Notes: generated by a model not told the origin, from the sequence alone. 64,000 bases of DNA from Streptomyces musisoli (GCF_016741855.1 NZ_JAERRH010000003.1:372001-436000); one strand, 5' to 3'. Shown: positions 52,017 through 63,617, counted from the stretch's first letter. Numbers and translations: made by a program.

Positions 52017-52768
52017 TCAGACCAGCGGGATGTCGAACTCCACCACGGTGGTGTCGCCCCGGCGGACGATCGGTGAGGCCACCTCCACGACCCGGCCGTC
52101 CTGGGCGATGTGGCGCCGCGTGTAGCGGAGCACCGGGACGCCGGAGCCGATCTTCAGCGTCTTGGCCTCCTGCTCGGTCGGCATGCCGCAGGTGAAGGAT
52201 TCCTTGATCAGGGTGACCCGGATCCCCAGGGTGGCCAACTGGGCCTGTGTGCCGCCCGGCCAGGGCTCGTGGATCGGGTCCGCCACCGGCGTCCCCTCCA
52301 CGTCGCTCCAGCGCACGTACGAGGTGCTCATCTGGTGGGGCTGGTCGTTGTCGAAGAAGACGAAGTGGCGGGCCAACAGCGGCTCCCCACCTCGCACTCG
52401 AAGAGGGACGCCAGCTCCGGCGTGGCCTCCACCCGCTCGAACTTCTTGTCCAAGCGGTACTCGCTCCAGCCGATCTGCTGGTCCCGGGTGAACGGCGTGG
52501 ACGGGACCCCGAGCTTGTTCCGGTACCGGTCGGAGGTCAGCCGGTGGATCGGAGGCCGCTCACGAACGCGGGTCCCCGCACGGGCCCTTGTCTCGATCAG
52601 GCCCTCATTCCGCAGCAGGGCAAGGGCGTTGCGGATCGTCGTCTCAGAGACCTCGTACGCCTCGGCCAGTGCCGGGAGCGTCGGGATCTGATCTCCGATC
52701 CGGTACTCCCCGGAGTTGATGCGATTCCGCAGGTCGGCAGCGATGCGCAGGTACCCCGGCTGTTCCAT
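52017..52768 (-). pseudogene. GntR-family regulator (KorSA-like), frameshifted
   Basis: From the ATG at 52768 the frame gives a complete GntR winged helix (LPALAEAYEVSETTIRNALALLRNEGLIETRARAGTRV). After ELASLFECEVG it continues in the wrong frame. The true continuation, a UTRA ligand domain (PHQMSTSYVRWSDVEGTPVA to VVEFDIPLV), is in another frame. One base is missing in the run CCCC at 52385-52388 (GGGG on the coding strand). GntR/UTRA regulators called KorSA act in Streptomyces integrating plasmids. The break may be real, a sequence error, or a slip site. Confidence 0.85.
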
Positions 52769-52854
52769 GCCCCACCACCGTTTCGAGTGATCGCCACCAT
52801 TCTGCGCACACATATTGCCCGCCGGAGCTTGACCTGCGCCAACCCCGCCCGCCA

Positions 52855-52890
52855 ATCTGTGCAACAGATAAGGGCTATCTGATACACAGA
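52855..52890. promoter_or_regulatory. Operator-like sites beside the GntR gene
   Basis: ATCTGT-GCA-ACAGAT (52855-52869) is a 6+6-bp dyad and ATCTGATACACAGA (52877-52890) a weaker one. They lie in the divergent gap between the GntR gene and the gene at 52915. The first closely matches the palindrome ATCTGTGCACAGAT at 21989, which supports autoregulation and control of the distant DUF2637 cluster. Confidence 0.65.
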
Positions 52891-52914
52891 AAGCCACGAA
52901 TCCGGGGGACAAGC

Positions 52915-53259
52915 ATGTCCGAATCGGGACAGACGTGGCGCCGAGTGCTTGAGGCGCATCCAGCCGAGGCCCGCCTGGTGCGCCGGTGGGTCGGCAGTCG
53001 GTTAGAGCACCCGGACGCGCCCCAGGTCGCCAACGAGCTGTTCGTCTCGGTACTCGCCAGCGGCAGTCCCGTGATCGACATGACGCTCTCCACGGCGGGC
53101 CAGCGCGCCCGGATCACGGCGGCCGGCGCGGTCGAGCTGAAGCTCCACCACAGCCACGGTCCCGGCTTCCACATCGTCAGCGGCCTCTCGTCCCTCTCCG
53201 GCCTGAACACCGACGGACAGGGACTGTGGGCCCAGCTCACCCTGAAGGACGAGACGTGA
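52915..53259 (+). CDS. RsbW-like ATP-binding protein of plasmid type
   Basis: 114 residues. EARLVRRWVGSRLEHPDAPQ and VANELFVSVLASGSPVIDMT resemble the anti-sigma-factor-like ATP-binding proteins that sit beside GntR genes in Streptomyces integrating plasmids. The N-box is weak (ANELFVSVL), so ATP binding is uncertain. It is divergent from the GntR gene, with operator-like sites between. Codon 30 is TTA. Its stop overlaps the next GTG. Confidence 0.68.
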   Translation: MSESGQTWRRVLEAHPAEARLVRRWVGSRLEHPDAPQVANELFVSVLASGSPVIDMTLSTAGQRARITAAGAVELKLHHSHGPGFHIVSGLSSLSGLNTDGQGLWAQLTLKDET

Positions 53260-53522
53260 GAGCGATCATCAAGGCGGCGGAGTGGACGCTCGGGCCCGAG
53301 ACGGCCGAGGGCGCCCCCAAGGAGCCGCTGTACGAGGCCGAGTGCACGAGGTGCATGGAGCAGTCGGGCGCCACCGAGGGGGAGCGCCTCCCCGCCGAGG
53401 TCTGGGCCCTGAAGCACACGGGCGCCAACCCGACCCACCGGACCTACCGAGCGATCATCACGAGCTTCTGGCGGGTCGAGCCCGCCGAGGGCAACCCGTA
53501 CCGCGAGCTGGAGGCGCGATGA
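53256..53522 (+). CDS. DUF7848-like protein
   Basis: 88 residues from a GTG. YEAECTRCMEQSGATEG with a CxxC pair and WALKHTGANPTHRTYRAIIT match the small family found near Streptomyces plasmid regulators. A role is not known. It is coupled to its neighbours by 4-bp overlaps. Confidence 0.75.
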   Translation: MRAIIKAAEWTLGPETAEGAPKEPLYEAECTRCMEQSGATEGERLPAEVWALKHTGANPTHRTYRAIITSFWRVEPAEGNPYRELEAR

Positions 53523-53641
53523 CCAAGGAGTACGAGCAGGCGTACAAGGCCCTCTACGACCACGCCCTGACCTGTCCGGACTGCCCGGAGAACTGTGCCG
53601 TGGGAGCCGCCCTGCGCAAGGCCCTGAGGGAGGCGCGATGA
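53519..53641 (+). CDS. 40-residue Cys-containing protein
   Basis: MTKEYEQAYKALYDHALTCP is followed by DCPENCAVGAALRKALREAR; the CPDCPENC cluster and the His form a likely metal site. Coupled by ATGA overlaps on both sides. Unknown role. Confidence 0.65.
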   Translation: MTKEYEQAYKALYDHALTCPDCPENCAVGAALRKALREAR

Positions 53642-53826
53642 CCCTCTGCACCAGCGGCGAGCACGAGTTCCCGGTCGAGGACGAGACCGGGGCCTACTGC
53701 CAGGAGCACGGCGTGACCCTGCTGTGGAACCCGACGGACTTCGCCTGGGACGACCTGCTCTCCGAGCCCGGCTTCCCTCGCCGTGCTCAGGAGTCCACTC
53801 CCGGCGCTACGCCCTCGGGTTCGTGA
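53638..53826 (+). CDS. Small Cys/His protein
   Basis: 62 residues. CTSGEHEF and AYCQEHGVTLL give two Cys and two His in a zinc-finger-like spacing; the second half is acidic. It belongs to the coupled rightward operon starting at 52915. Confidence 0.65.
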   Translation: MTLCTSGEHEFPVEDETGAYCQEHGVTLLWNPTDFAWDDLLSEPGFPRRAQESTPGATPSGS

Positions 53827-53834
53827 GGAGTGCC

Positions 53835-54017
53835 GTGCACAGCAGCGCCTTCCTCTGGCTGAGCGAGCTGTCCGACGAGCAGGCGTACGAGTTCCTGGAC
53901 GAGGTGATCCAGGCGGCCCATGACGCCGGGACCCACACCGCCTTCCTCCACACGCTCGATGTCCTCGTAGGCCAGTACGCGCCCAGCCCGACGCTCCCTC
54001 ACGGGGTCATGCCCTAG
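53835..54017 (+). CDS. Small helical protein, last gene of the operon
   Basis: 60 residues from a GTG preceded by GAGGAG. LSELSDEQAYEFLDEVIQAA suggests a helical bundle. It ends just before a hairpin terminator. Function unknown. Confidence 0.62.
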   Translation: MHSSAFLWLSELSDEQAYEFLDEVIQAAHDAGTHTAFLHTLDVLVGQYAPSPTLPHGVMP

Positions 54018-54048
54018 CGGCTCCCCCAGGCCTCGTGAGGTCGAGAGG

Positions 54049-54076
54049 AGCCCCGGCCGCCCGTGCGGTCGGGGCT
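54049..54076. terminator. Bidirectional-type hairpin between convergent genes
   Basis: AGCCCCGGCCG (54049-54059) pairs with CGGTCGGGGCT (54066-54076) with one mismatch and a 6-nt loop. It lies between the convergent gene ends at 54017 and 54087, so it may serve both. Confidence 0.65.
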
Positions 54077-54086
54077 CTGGTCAGAG

Positions 54087-54635
54087 TCAGAGAACGATGA
54101 TCGTGCCGTCGTTCGCCATCTTCGCGTTCCACGGGAGGTTCGAACCGTCGAGATCGTTGACCGACCCGGTCCAGGCGGGGGCGATGGGCCAAGCGGCTCC
54201 GCCCTCTTGAACGTATTGCTGGGCATACATCGTGGACGGGTTGGCGACCGTGATCAGACACCTGTCCGGGAATACAGAACTGAACCCGACATGCACGTAG
54301 GCAGTCGGGCTTTCGTCCTGTGCAGCGGTGGCAATTGAGGCCACGTTGGACTTATTCGCATTGCCGTCATTCCAGCTATCCGCGCACGCCTGGAGAGACT
54401 CACTCTCCGAGCCCATGACGTCGACCTTGCCGTCCCCGGAGGCGGACGCCGCGGTGCCCTCACTACCTGCCTGAACTGCGACGAGGCTTCCTACAGCGCC
54501 AGCAGCGACGACGCCCAGGGCGATGGCGGCGGCCTTCTTCCGGGGTGACATCACCCGCCAGAAACCCGACTTCTTCGGGCCCTCCGGAGGTTGCTCAGGG
54601 CGCGCGGGGATACCCGGTGGATTCGTTAAAGACAT
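54087..54635 (-). CDS. Membrane-anchored extracellular protein next to attR
   Basis: 182 residues. A cytoplasmic Pro-rich, basic N-terminus is followed by one span (AAAIALGVVAAGAVGSLVAVQAG). A secreted domain comes next with one Cys pair (Cys83, Cys125 approximately), QACADSWNDGNANKSNVASI and TAYVHVGFSSVFPDRCLITV. Its codon 3 is TTA, so full translation needs the bldA tRNA in Streptomyces. It is the last phage gene before attR and opposite to the late operon, a usual place for a lysogenic-conversion gene. Confidence 0.7.
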   Translation of the reverse strand: MSLTNPPGIPARPEQPPEGPKKSGFWRVMSPRKKAAAIALGVVAAGAVGSLVAVQAGSEGTAASASGDGKVDVMGSESESLQACADSWNDGNANKSNVASIATAAQDESPTAYVHVGFSSVFPDRCLITVANPSTMYAQQYVQEGGAAWPIAPAWTGSVNDLDGSNLPWNAKMANDGTIIVL

Positions 54636-54833
54636 GAGCCGAATGCTAGGGGTAAGCCCCTATGCCGTTCCATCCATTCTCGGCAATACGAGGGATATCT
54701 GCGCACATACAGATGGTGCCCAGTACCTCCCGATAGCCTGATCCGCCAACCCTCGCCCTGCCCACCCCGAGGCGAGCCGGCCCGCCCTTCCTGCGGACCT
54801 TGATCAGCGGGGCCCCGAGGCCGGAAACCCTCA

Positions 54834-54885
54834 AGTAGATGTTCTCTAAGGAAAGAGTGGTGGGCCACCTTCAGGACGTCGACCC
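54834..54885. other. attR, right prophage junction
   Basis: Phage sequence with AGTAGAT (54834-54840) and CTAAGGAA (54846-54853) meets the core GTGGTG (54857-54862), then comEC sequence GGCCACCTTC. The arms mirror those at attL. Confidence 0.88.
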
Positions 54886-57054
54886 CGGCCAGGTCGGCCG
54901 CCGCCGGGGACCGCAGCAACGCCTGCTGGGCGGGCGGTTCGAGGTCTCCGAGGAGCAGCAGACGCAGCCCGGCGGTGCGCACGAGCAGCGCGACGCTGGC
55001 GTCGTTCGGGCCCTCCGGTTCGAAGAAGGCACCCGGCGGGGCAGGGGGTACCGGAGCGGGGAAGGGCAGTCGCGGCCGCGGGCCCTGCGGCGGTGGCCAC
55101 AGCACCCGCCAGGTGAGCGGTCCGGTGCGCCGTTCCTCTCCCGCGACGGCCGTCGTGACCGGGATGTGCCGTTCGGCCGCCTGGCGTCGGACGAACTCCG
55201 CCTGGTCCGCCGGCTCCGCGAACCCCGTCGTCTCGATCGCGGCCACCGAGCGGCCCCGCAGGACGCCCGGCAGCCCCGCCACATGGTCGGCGTGGAAGTG
55301 CGTGAGGACGAGCAGGGGCACGCGGGTGATGCCCAGCCGCCGCAGGCAGTCGTCGACCAGCGCCGGATCGGGACCGGCGTCCACGACCACCCCGGCTCCC
55401 TCGCCCGCCGCCAGCACGGTCGCGTCGCCCTGCCCGACATCGCACATCGCGAACCGCCAGCCCGGCGGCGGCCAGCCCGTGATCACCCGGGTCAGCGGTG
55501 CCGGCCGCGTCACCAGCAGCACGACCAGCACCCCGAGCAGACCGCACCACCCCGGGTGCCGCAGCAGCCTCCGCCCGGCCAGTACCACGGCCACGGTGAG
55601 CGCCGCGAGCGCGAGCGCACCCGACCAGCTCCCCGGCCAGTCCACTCCCGCGCCGGGCAGCCCCGCCCCGGCCCGGGCGACCCCTGCGATCCACCCGGCC
55701 GGCCAACCGGCGCACCAGGCCGGCAGCTTGGCCACCGGCATCGCCACCGGCGCCGACGCGAGCGCCGCGAACCCCAGCACCGTCGCCGGTGCCACCGCCA
55801 CCTCGGCCAGCAGGTTGCACGGCACCGCCACCAGGCTCACCCGGGCCGACAGCACCGCCACCACCGGCGCGCACACGGCCTGCGCTGCGGCAGCCGCCGC
55901 CAGTGCCTCGGCGAGCCGCGGCGGCACCCGGCGCCGCCGCAACGCCTCGCTCCAGCCGGGTGCGAGCACCAGCAGCGCGCCGGTGGCCAGCACCGAGAGC
56001 AGGAAGCCGTAACTGCGGGCCAGCCACGGGTCGTACAGCACCAGCAGCAGGACGGCCGTGGCCAGCGCCGGGACCAGGGACCTGCGGCGGCCGGTGGCCA
56101 GGGCGAGCAGCGCGACCGTGCCGCAGGCCGCGGCCCGCAGCACGCTGGGGTCGGGCCGGCAGACGATCACGAAGCCCAGCGTCAGCGCTCCCGCGACCAG
56201 GGCCGTCACGCGTAGGGAGAGCCCCAGGCGCGGGGCCAGGCCACGGCGCTCGGCCCGTTGGGCCAGGCCGGGCGGGCCGATGAGCAACGCGAGCAGGACG
56301 GTGAGGTTGCTGCCGGAGACGGCGAGCGTGTGCGCCAGGTCCGTCTCCTCGAAGGCGTGGTCCAGTTCGGGAGTGATCCGCGAGGTGTCCCCGACGACCA
56401 GCCCTGGAAGCAGGGCCCGGGCGTCTTCCGGCAGGTCGTCGGTCGCCTCCCGCAGCCCGGCCCTGAGACGCCCCGCCAGTCGTTGCGGCCCGCTCGGCCC
56501 GGCCACGATCCGGGGCCCCGGCCGGCCCCGCACCCGCAGCACGGCCGCCGTCCGCTCACCGCCCGTCGAAGCCGGTGCCAGCCGTCCGCCGACCCGCAGC
56601 CGCGTGGACGGCAGCAGCCCGAGCCATGCGGCTCGCCCACCCGGTCCCCGCTGCGCGGCGCCGGCCGGCGACGGGCCGGGACGCCGGTCCTGCCCGGCAT
56701 CGCCTTCCGGGGCCGGAACGTCCGCGTCGACGATCATCAGCACGGGCGTCCGGGTCCGGGCTCGTGTCCCGTCGGCCTCCTCCACGTTCCGCACCTCGGC
56801 CCGCACCAGCACCGCGACGGGCGCTGCGTGATCGCCACGCACCCGTGGCCTGCTCAGCCAGGGATCGCCGCTCACCTCGACCTCGGCGGTCACGGTCGTG
56901 AACCGCCGGGCCAGCTCGGGCACCGGCCCGCGCCTGACGTCAGCCCCGTGCAGCCCGGCCGAGACGGCTGCCGCCGCGGTACAGAGCAGCATCGCGGCGA
57001 CGGTGGCGGGCGCCCAGCGGAACCGGCCGTACACCCACCCGGCCCGCCCTGTCC

Positions 57055-57260
57055 GCCCGTCCCGCACGGCCTGCCCGCCCCGAACGACCTGCCCATCCCG
57101 AACGGCCTGCCCGTCCCGAACGACCTGCCCGCCCCGCCCGTCCCGAACGGCCTGCCCGTCCCGCAGGGCCTGTCCGCCTCGCCCGTCCCGAACGACCTGC
57201 CCACCCTTCCCGGCGGCCTGCCCACCCCTCTCGGCCTGCCCACCCGTCTCGGCCTGCCGC
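57055..57260. repeat. Imperfect 18-bp repeats in the comEC linker
   Basis: A variable number of units related to GGGCAGGTCGTTCGGGAC (on the coding strand) encode a run of about 60 residues built on RDGQAV/RGGQVV. The frame is kept throughout, so the array expands the linker between the N-terminal spans without breaking the gene. Confidence 0.8.
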
Positions 57261-57558
57261 ATCCGCCCAGCCCACCCCGTCCACCCGGTCGACCCGGTCG
57301 ACGCGGTCCCCGCGGACCGTCCGGTCCACTCGGACCGTCCCGGTCTCCCCACCGCCAGCAGGAGGATTCCGCCGACCAGGCAGACGACGGCCGTTCCCGC
57401 GGTCCAGGCCACGGGTGCGTCCAGGGTCACGGCCGCCGTGCCCCAGGCCGCGAGCGCGGGCGGTACCAGGCGCAGGTCCATCGGGCCGGTCCGGCCGGTG
57501 GACGCGGTCCCGCCCCGCTCGGGCTCGGCGCGCGGTGCGGCCTCGTCGAGCCCGCGGC

Positions 57559-58719
57559 TCATGGCCGTACCAGGTCGCGCAGATCGGTGAACCGGCGGTC
57601 ACCGATGCCGTTGACTTCGCGCAGTTCGTCCACCGAGCGGAAACCGCCGTGCCGGGTGCGGTAGTCGATGATGTGCCGGGCCAGTACCGGCCCGACTCCG
57701 GGCAGGGTGTCGAGCTGGTCCTCGGTGGCCGTGTTGAGGGATACGGGCGCCGCCCGGCCCGTGCCGGCGGCGCCGGAGAGCGGCCCGGCCGGTGCGCCGG
57801 GAGGGGCGGCGGAACCCGCGGGGGCGCCGACGACGACCTGTTCGCCGTCGACCAGGAAGCGGGCACGGTTGAGTCCTTCGGTGCTCACGCCCGGCCGGAC
57901 CCCGCCCGCGGCGCGCAATGCGTCGGCCACCCGGGCACCGGCCGGCAGCCGCCGGATCCCGGGCTCGCGGACCTTGCCGCTGACGTCCACGACGATCTCC
58001 GTGCCGGGTGTCGCCTGCGTGCCCGCGGCCGCTCCGGCCGTCGCCGCCTCGGTCTTCCTGGCGAACGGCGTCTGGGCCCGGACCACTTGGGGAGCGCTCA
58101 CGGACTGGGGCCGGCCCGCCCAGAAGTGCTGCACGGCGAAGACGGCGGCGGCCACCAGCACCACGGCGAGCGCCGCGACCGCGCGCCGCTCCACTCCGTA
58201 CCGCGCCTGGAGCCACACCGGCATCCGCTCCCGCAGCGCCAGCCCGGCACGCACCCGCCAGCCGGCGGCCCCGGTCTCCACCCGCCCTTCCGGTTCCGGA
58301 GGCCCTCCCGCCCCCTCCAGTTCCTCAAGCGCTTGCGACCCGTTGGGCCCTTCCGGCCCGTCCGGCTGCCGCACACCGACCGGTTCGGGCTCCGCGAAAC
58401 CGCCCGGCACCGGCGCCGGCATCGGCACCGACACCGGCGCCCTCACCGCCGCCGGCGACGGCCCCGTGTTCGCGGGCTCTTCCGGATCCGGCGGCGCGTT
58501 GCCCGACTCGCGCCACCGCGCGGCCCGTTCACCGAAGAGGAGTTCCGCCCGGCGGCGCAGTTCCTCCGCGGGCGCGGGCGGGCGATGGTGGGCACGGCCG
58601 TGTTCGAGGGTGCGGCGGTGTTCGAGGGTGCGGCGGTGTCGGATGCGGCCGTCGGAAGCGGGGCCCCGGCCGGGGCCGCTGGTCGGGGTCGCGGTACGCG
58701 AACGGGATCGAAGTGCCAT
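57559..58719 (-). CDS. comEA: ComEA, DNA-binding competence protein
   Basis: About 386 residues from the ATG at 58719 (ALRSRSRTAT); an ATG at 58737 would add six. A long Pro/Gly-rich cytoplasmic segment precedes one span (RRAVAALAVVLVAAAVFAVQ). A SLBB-type domain (IVVDVSGKVREPGIRRLPAG) and a C-terminal helix-hairpin-helix pair (VSLNTATEDQLDTLPGVGPV) follow. ComEA binds incoming double-stranded DNA and hands it to ComEC. The pair is co-translated, but comEC is cut by the prophage, so ComEA may lack its partner. Confidence 0.92.
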   Translation of the reverse strand: MALRSRSRTATPTSGPGRGPASDGRIRHRRTLEHRRTLEHGRAHHRPPAPAEELRRRAELLFGERAARWRESGNAPPDPEEPANTGPSPAAVRAPVSVPMPAPVPGGFAEPEPVGVRQPDGPEGPNGSQALEELEGAGGPPEPEGRVETGAAGWRVRAGLALRERMPVWLQARYGVERRAVAALAVVLVAAAVFAVQHFWAGRPQSVSAPQVVRAQTPFARKTEAATAGAAAGTQATPGTEIVVDVSGKVREPGIRRLPAGARVADALRAAGGVRPGVSTEGLNRARFLVDGEQVVVGAPAGSAAPPGAPAGPLSGAAGTGRAAPVSLNTATEDQLDTLPGVGPVLARHIIDYRTRHGGFRSVDELREVNGIGDRRFTDLRDLVRP

Positions 58720-58869
58720 GCGACGAGGATGGGTCATCCCGCCGCGCGGCGATGATCTTGGCGAATTCCCGTGGACTACCGGCCGGTTGTGGAAAACTCC
58801 GCCACCCGCACGGGTGAATCCGGCCGGCCTCCGGCAGCCAAGTGCCAGGCGGGGCCCGGTGTTCGGGGG

Positions 58870-59715
58870 TCAGCGAGGCGAGACGACCGTGCCCAGCAGT
58901 CCGGGGCCGGTGTGTGCTCCGATCACCGCTCCGACCTCGCTGACATGCAGGTCGGCGAGGCCCGGGACGCGTGTCCGCAGCCGGTCGGCGAGGGCGGCGG
59001 CCCGCTCGGGGGCGGCCAGGTGGTGGACGGCGATGTCGACCTCCGCGCCGCCCGCACGCTCGGCGGCGAGCTCTTCCAGGCGCGCGATCGCCCTGGACGC
59101 CGTACGGACCTTTTCGAGCAGCTCGATACGGCCGCCGTCCAGCTGGAGCAGGGGTTTGACGGCGAGCGCGGAACCCAGCAGCGCCTGGGCGGCGCCGATG
59201 CGGCCGCCGCGGCGCAGATAGTCGAGGGTGTCGACGTAGAAGTAGGCGGACGTGCCCGCGGCCCGCTTCTCGGCGGCCGTGACGGCTTCGTCGATCGTGC
59301 CGCCCGACTCCGCGGTCTCGGCGGCGGCGAGCGCGCAGAAGCCGAGCGCCATCGCGACCATGCCGGTGTCCACGACCCGCACGGGCACCGGTGCCTCGCG
59401 CGCCGCGAGGACCGCCGCGTCGTAGGTGCCGGACAGTTCGGCGGACAGGTGCAGGGAGACGATGCCGGTGGCGCCGGACTCGGCGACCCTGCGGTAGGTC
59501 TCCGCGAAGACCTGCGGGCTGGGCCGCGAGGTGGTGACCGAGCGGCGCTTCTGCAGTGCCTGGGCCAGGGACCGGGTGGAGATCTCGGTGCCCTCTTCGA
59601 GGGCTCGGTCGCCGAGGACCACGGTCAGCGGGACCGCGGTGATGCCATGGTGCTCCATCGTCCGGGGCGGCAGGTAGGCCGTTGAATCGGTGACGATCGC
59701 GACATGGCGGGACAT
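58870..59715 (-). CDS. DegV-family lipid-binding protein
   Basis: 281 residues from the ATG at 59715. IVTDSTAYLPP is the N-terminal signature, then TSRPSPQVFAETYRR and HLSAELSGTYDAA, and YLRRGGRIGAAQALLG in the C-terminal half, all diagnostic of DegV. Related proteins (FakB) present fatty acids to a kinase. No FakA-like gene is in view. Confidence 0.93.
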   Translation of the reverse strand: MSRHVAIVTDSTAYLPPRTMEHHGITAVPLTVVLGDRALEEGTEISTRSLAQALQKRRSVTTSRPSPQVFAETYRRVAESGATGIVSLHLSAELSGTYDAAVLAAREAPVPVRVVDTGMVAMALGFCALAAAETAESGGTIDEAVTAAEKRAAGTSAYFYVDTLDYLRRGGRIGAAQALLGSALAVKPLLQLDGGRIELLEKVRTASRAIARLEELAAERAGGAEVDIAVHHLAAPERAAALADRLRTRVPGLADLHVSEVGAVIGAHTGPGLLGTVVSPR

Positions 59716-59787
59716 GAGCTGGAGGTTACCTGGCGTAGCGCTCACGCGGCAGCCCGGCCCCGGTGGTGCGGGCCTGGAGCGGCACGC

Positions 59788-60525
59788 TCATCCGGTGCTC
59801 TCGGGGCGGGGCTTCTTCTGCCACGGGTGGGCGGGGCGCCAAGACGGCGGGTCGATGGCGTCGGGAGCGGGCTGCGCGGCGGCGCGGGCCCCGTCCGTCC
59901 TCTGCCGGGCCCGCCCCGTGGCAGGGCCGTCGGCGGGGGCGGACGCGTCAGACCACTCCGGGTCCGCCTGGCCGGGCTCGCTGCGCGTCCAGTGACGCAG
60001 GGCGCCCGCCTCGATGTCGATCTGGGCACTGAGGCTGTCCAGATCGTCGTCGGAGAAGCGGCGGGCCCGGTCGCGGGCGGCCCAGCGCAGGGAGTCGGCG
60101 GACCTGGTGATGCGCTCGGTGCGGCTGCGCAGTTCGGGCAGGCGGGTGGCGAGCGTGGCCCGGTCCGGCTCGGACTCCAGACGCTTGAGGTCGTCGTCCA
60201 GCTCGTGTCCGTGCACGCTGAGCCGCTCGAAGAGGCCGATGGACTCCTTCAGCGACTCGTCCTCGGCCACGCCCGCGTGCAGCGCGTCCTGCGTGGCACG
60301 CATGGAGGTGCGCAGCGCGAGCCGCAGCTGGGCGATCTCACCGGCCGGCCCGAACTGCGTGAAGGACTTGGCGCGCAGGGTGTGGTCCTCGACCGTGCGG
60401 CGCGCCTGCGCGATGGTCCGGTCCACTCCGCGCTTGGCGGCGCCGACCGCCCTGACGGTGGCGTAGGCGGCCAGGCCGACGAAGACGAGGAAGAGCAGGG
60501 CGAACACGGTCAGCACTACTTCCAT
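59788..60525 (-). CDS. Membrane-anchored coiled-coil protein
   Basis: 245 residues. The first 25 residues form one span (VVLTVFALLFLVFVGLAAYA). A long charged helical region follows (VDRTIAQARRTVEDHTLRAK and on), then a Pro/Ala-rich tail. It lies between degV-like and leuS genes, a common position for this uncharacterised Streptomyces protein. No catalytic motif. Confidence 0.8.
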   Translation of the reverse strand: MEVVLTVFALLFLVFVGLAAYATVRAVGAAKRGVDRTIAQARRTVEDHTLRAKSFTQFGPAGEIAQLRLALRTSMRATQDALHAGVAEDESLKESIGLFERLSVHGHELDDDLKRLESEPDRATLATRLPELRSRTERITRSADSLRWAARDRARRFSDDDLDSLSAQIDIEAGALRHWTRSEPGQADPEWSDASAPADGPATGRARQRTDGARAAAQPAPDAIDPPSWRPAHPWQKKPRPESTG

Positions 60526-60665
60526 GGCGCTCCTCCTCCGGCCGTACGGCAGCAGCCGCTGTGCTCTCCACGGTAAACGCAGCGGACAGGCCCGGAGTTC
60601 CGGAAGAACCCCGAACCTGCCCGTAGGGGACTACCCCGAGGCCGGTGGCACCCGGCATGCGGTGA

Positions 60666-63551
<2,886 letters not shown>

Positions 63552-63592
63552 GATCCTCAAAGCTCCATCGATCGTCTCTGCCTGCGGAAATG

Positions 63593-63617
63593 AAAAATCC
63601 CCTCGCACAGGAGGGGA
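63593..63617 (-). terminator. Attenuator terminator of leuS
   Basis: On the minus strand, TCCCCTC-CTGTGC-GAGGGGA (63617-63598) is a 7-bp perfect hairpin followed by TTTTT (63597-63593), an intrinsic terminator 42 bp before leuS. Its place after the leader peptide points to transcription attenuation. Confidence 0.78.

Larger units (their letters stand above)
12308..54862 (+). mobile_element. Integrated siphovirus-type prophage in comEC
   Basis: About 42.55 kb bounded by the GTGGTG core at both ends. It carries a serine integrase, control genes, a DNA methyltransferase, a full head and tail set, lysis genes and several cargo genes. Late genes run rightward; the leftward genes are control or cargo genes. 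The two halves of comEC lie outside the borders in the same orientation. The only clear defect is a frameshift in the GntR gene. I recognise no replicative polymerase, helicase or primase. Confidence 0.95.
54626..57562 (-). pseudogene. comEC: comEC 5' part fused to a phage-encoded tail
   Basis: About 900 host codons run from the ATG at 57562 to the attR core, then about 76 phage codons (after VAHH, SFLREHLLEGFRPRGPADQG and on) to a TGA at 54626. Visible parts: a long low-complexity linker, hydrophobic competence-domain spans (LAVSGSNLTVLLALLIGPPG) and the metallo-beta-lactamase motif LTHFHADHVAGL. ComEC is the inner-membrane channel for incoming single-stranded DNA. The real last 73 codons are at 12086-12313. 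Its ATG overlaps the comEA stop. Confidence 0.92.

Noticed and set aside
53638..53826. tRNA genes in the phage right end
   Set aside because: No cloverleaf arms or CCA-like ends could be found here or elsewhere in the prophage.
54636..54833. Separate small gene between the secreted protein and attR
   Set aside because: The leftward frame there is continuous with comEC, and no ribosome site supports an independent start.
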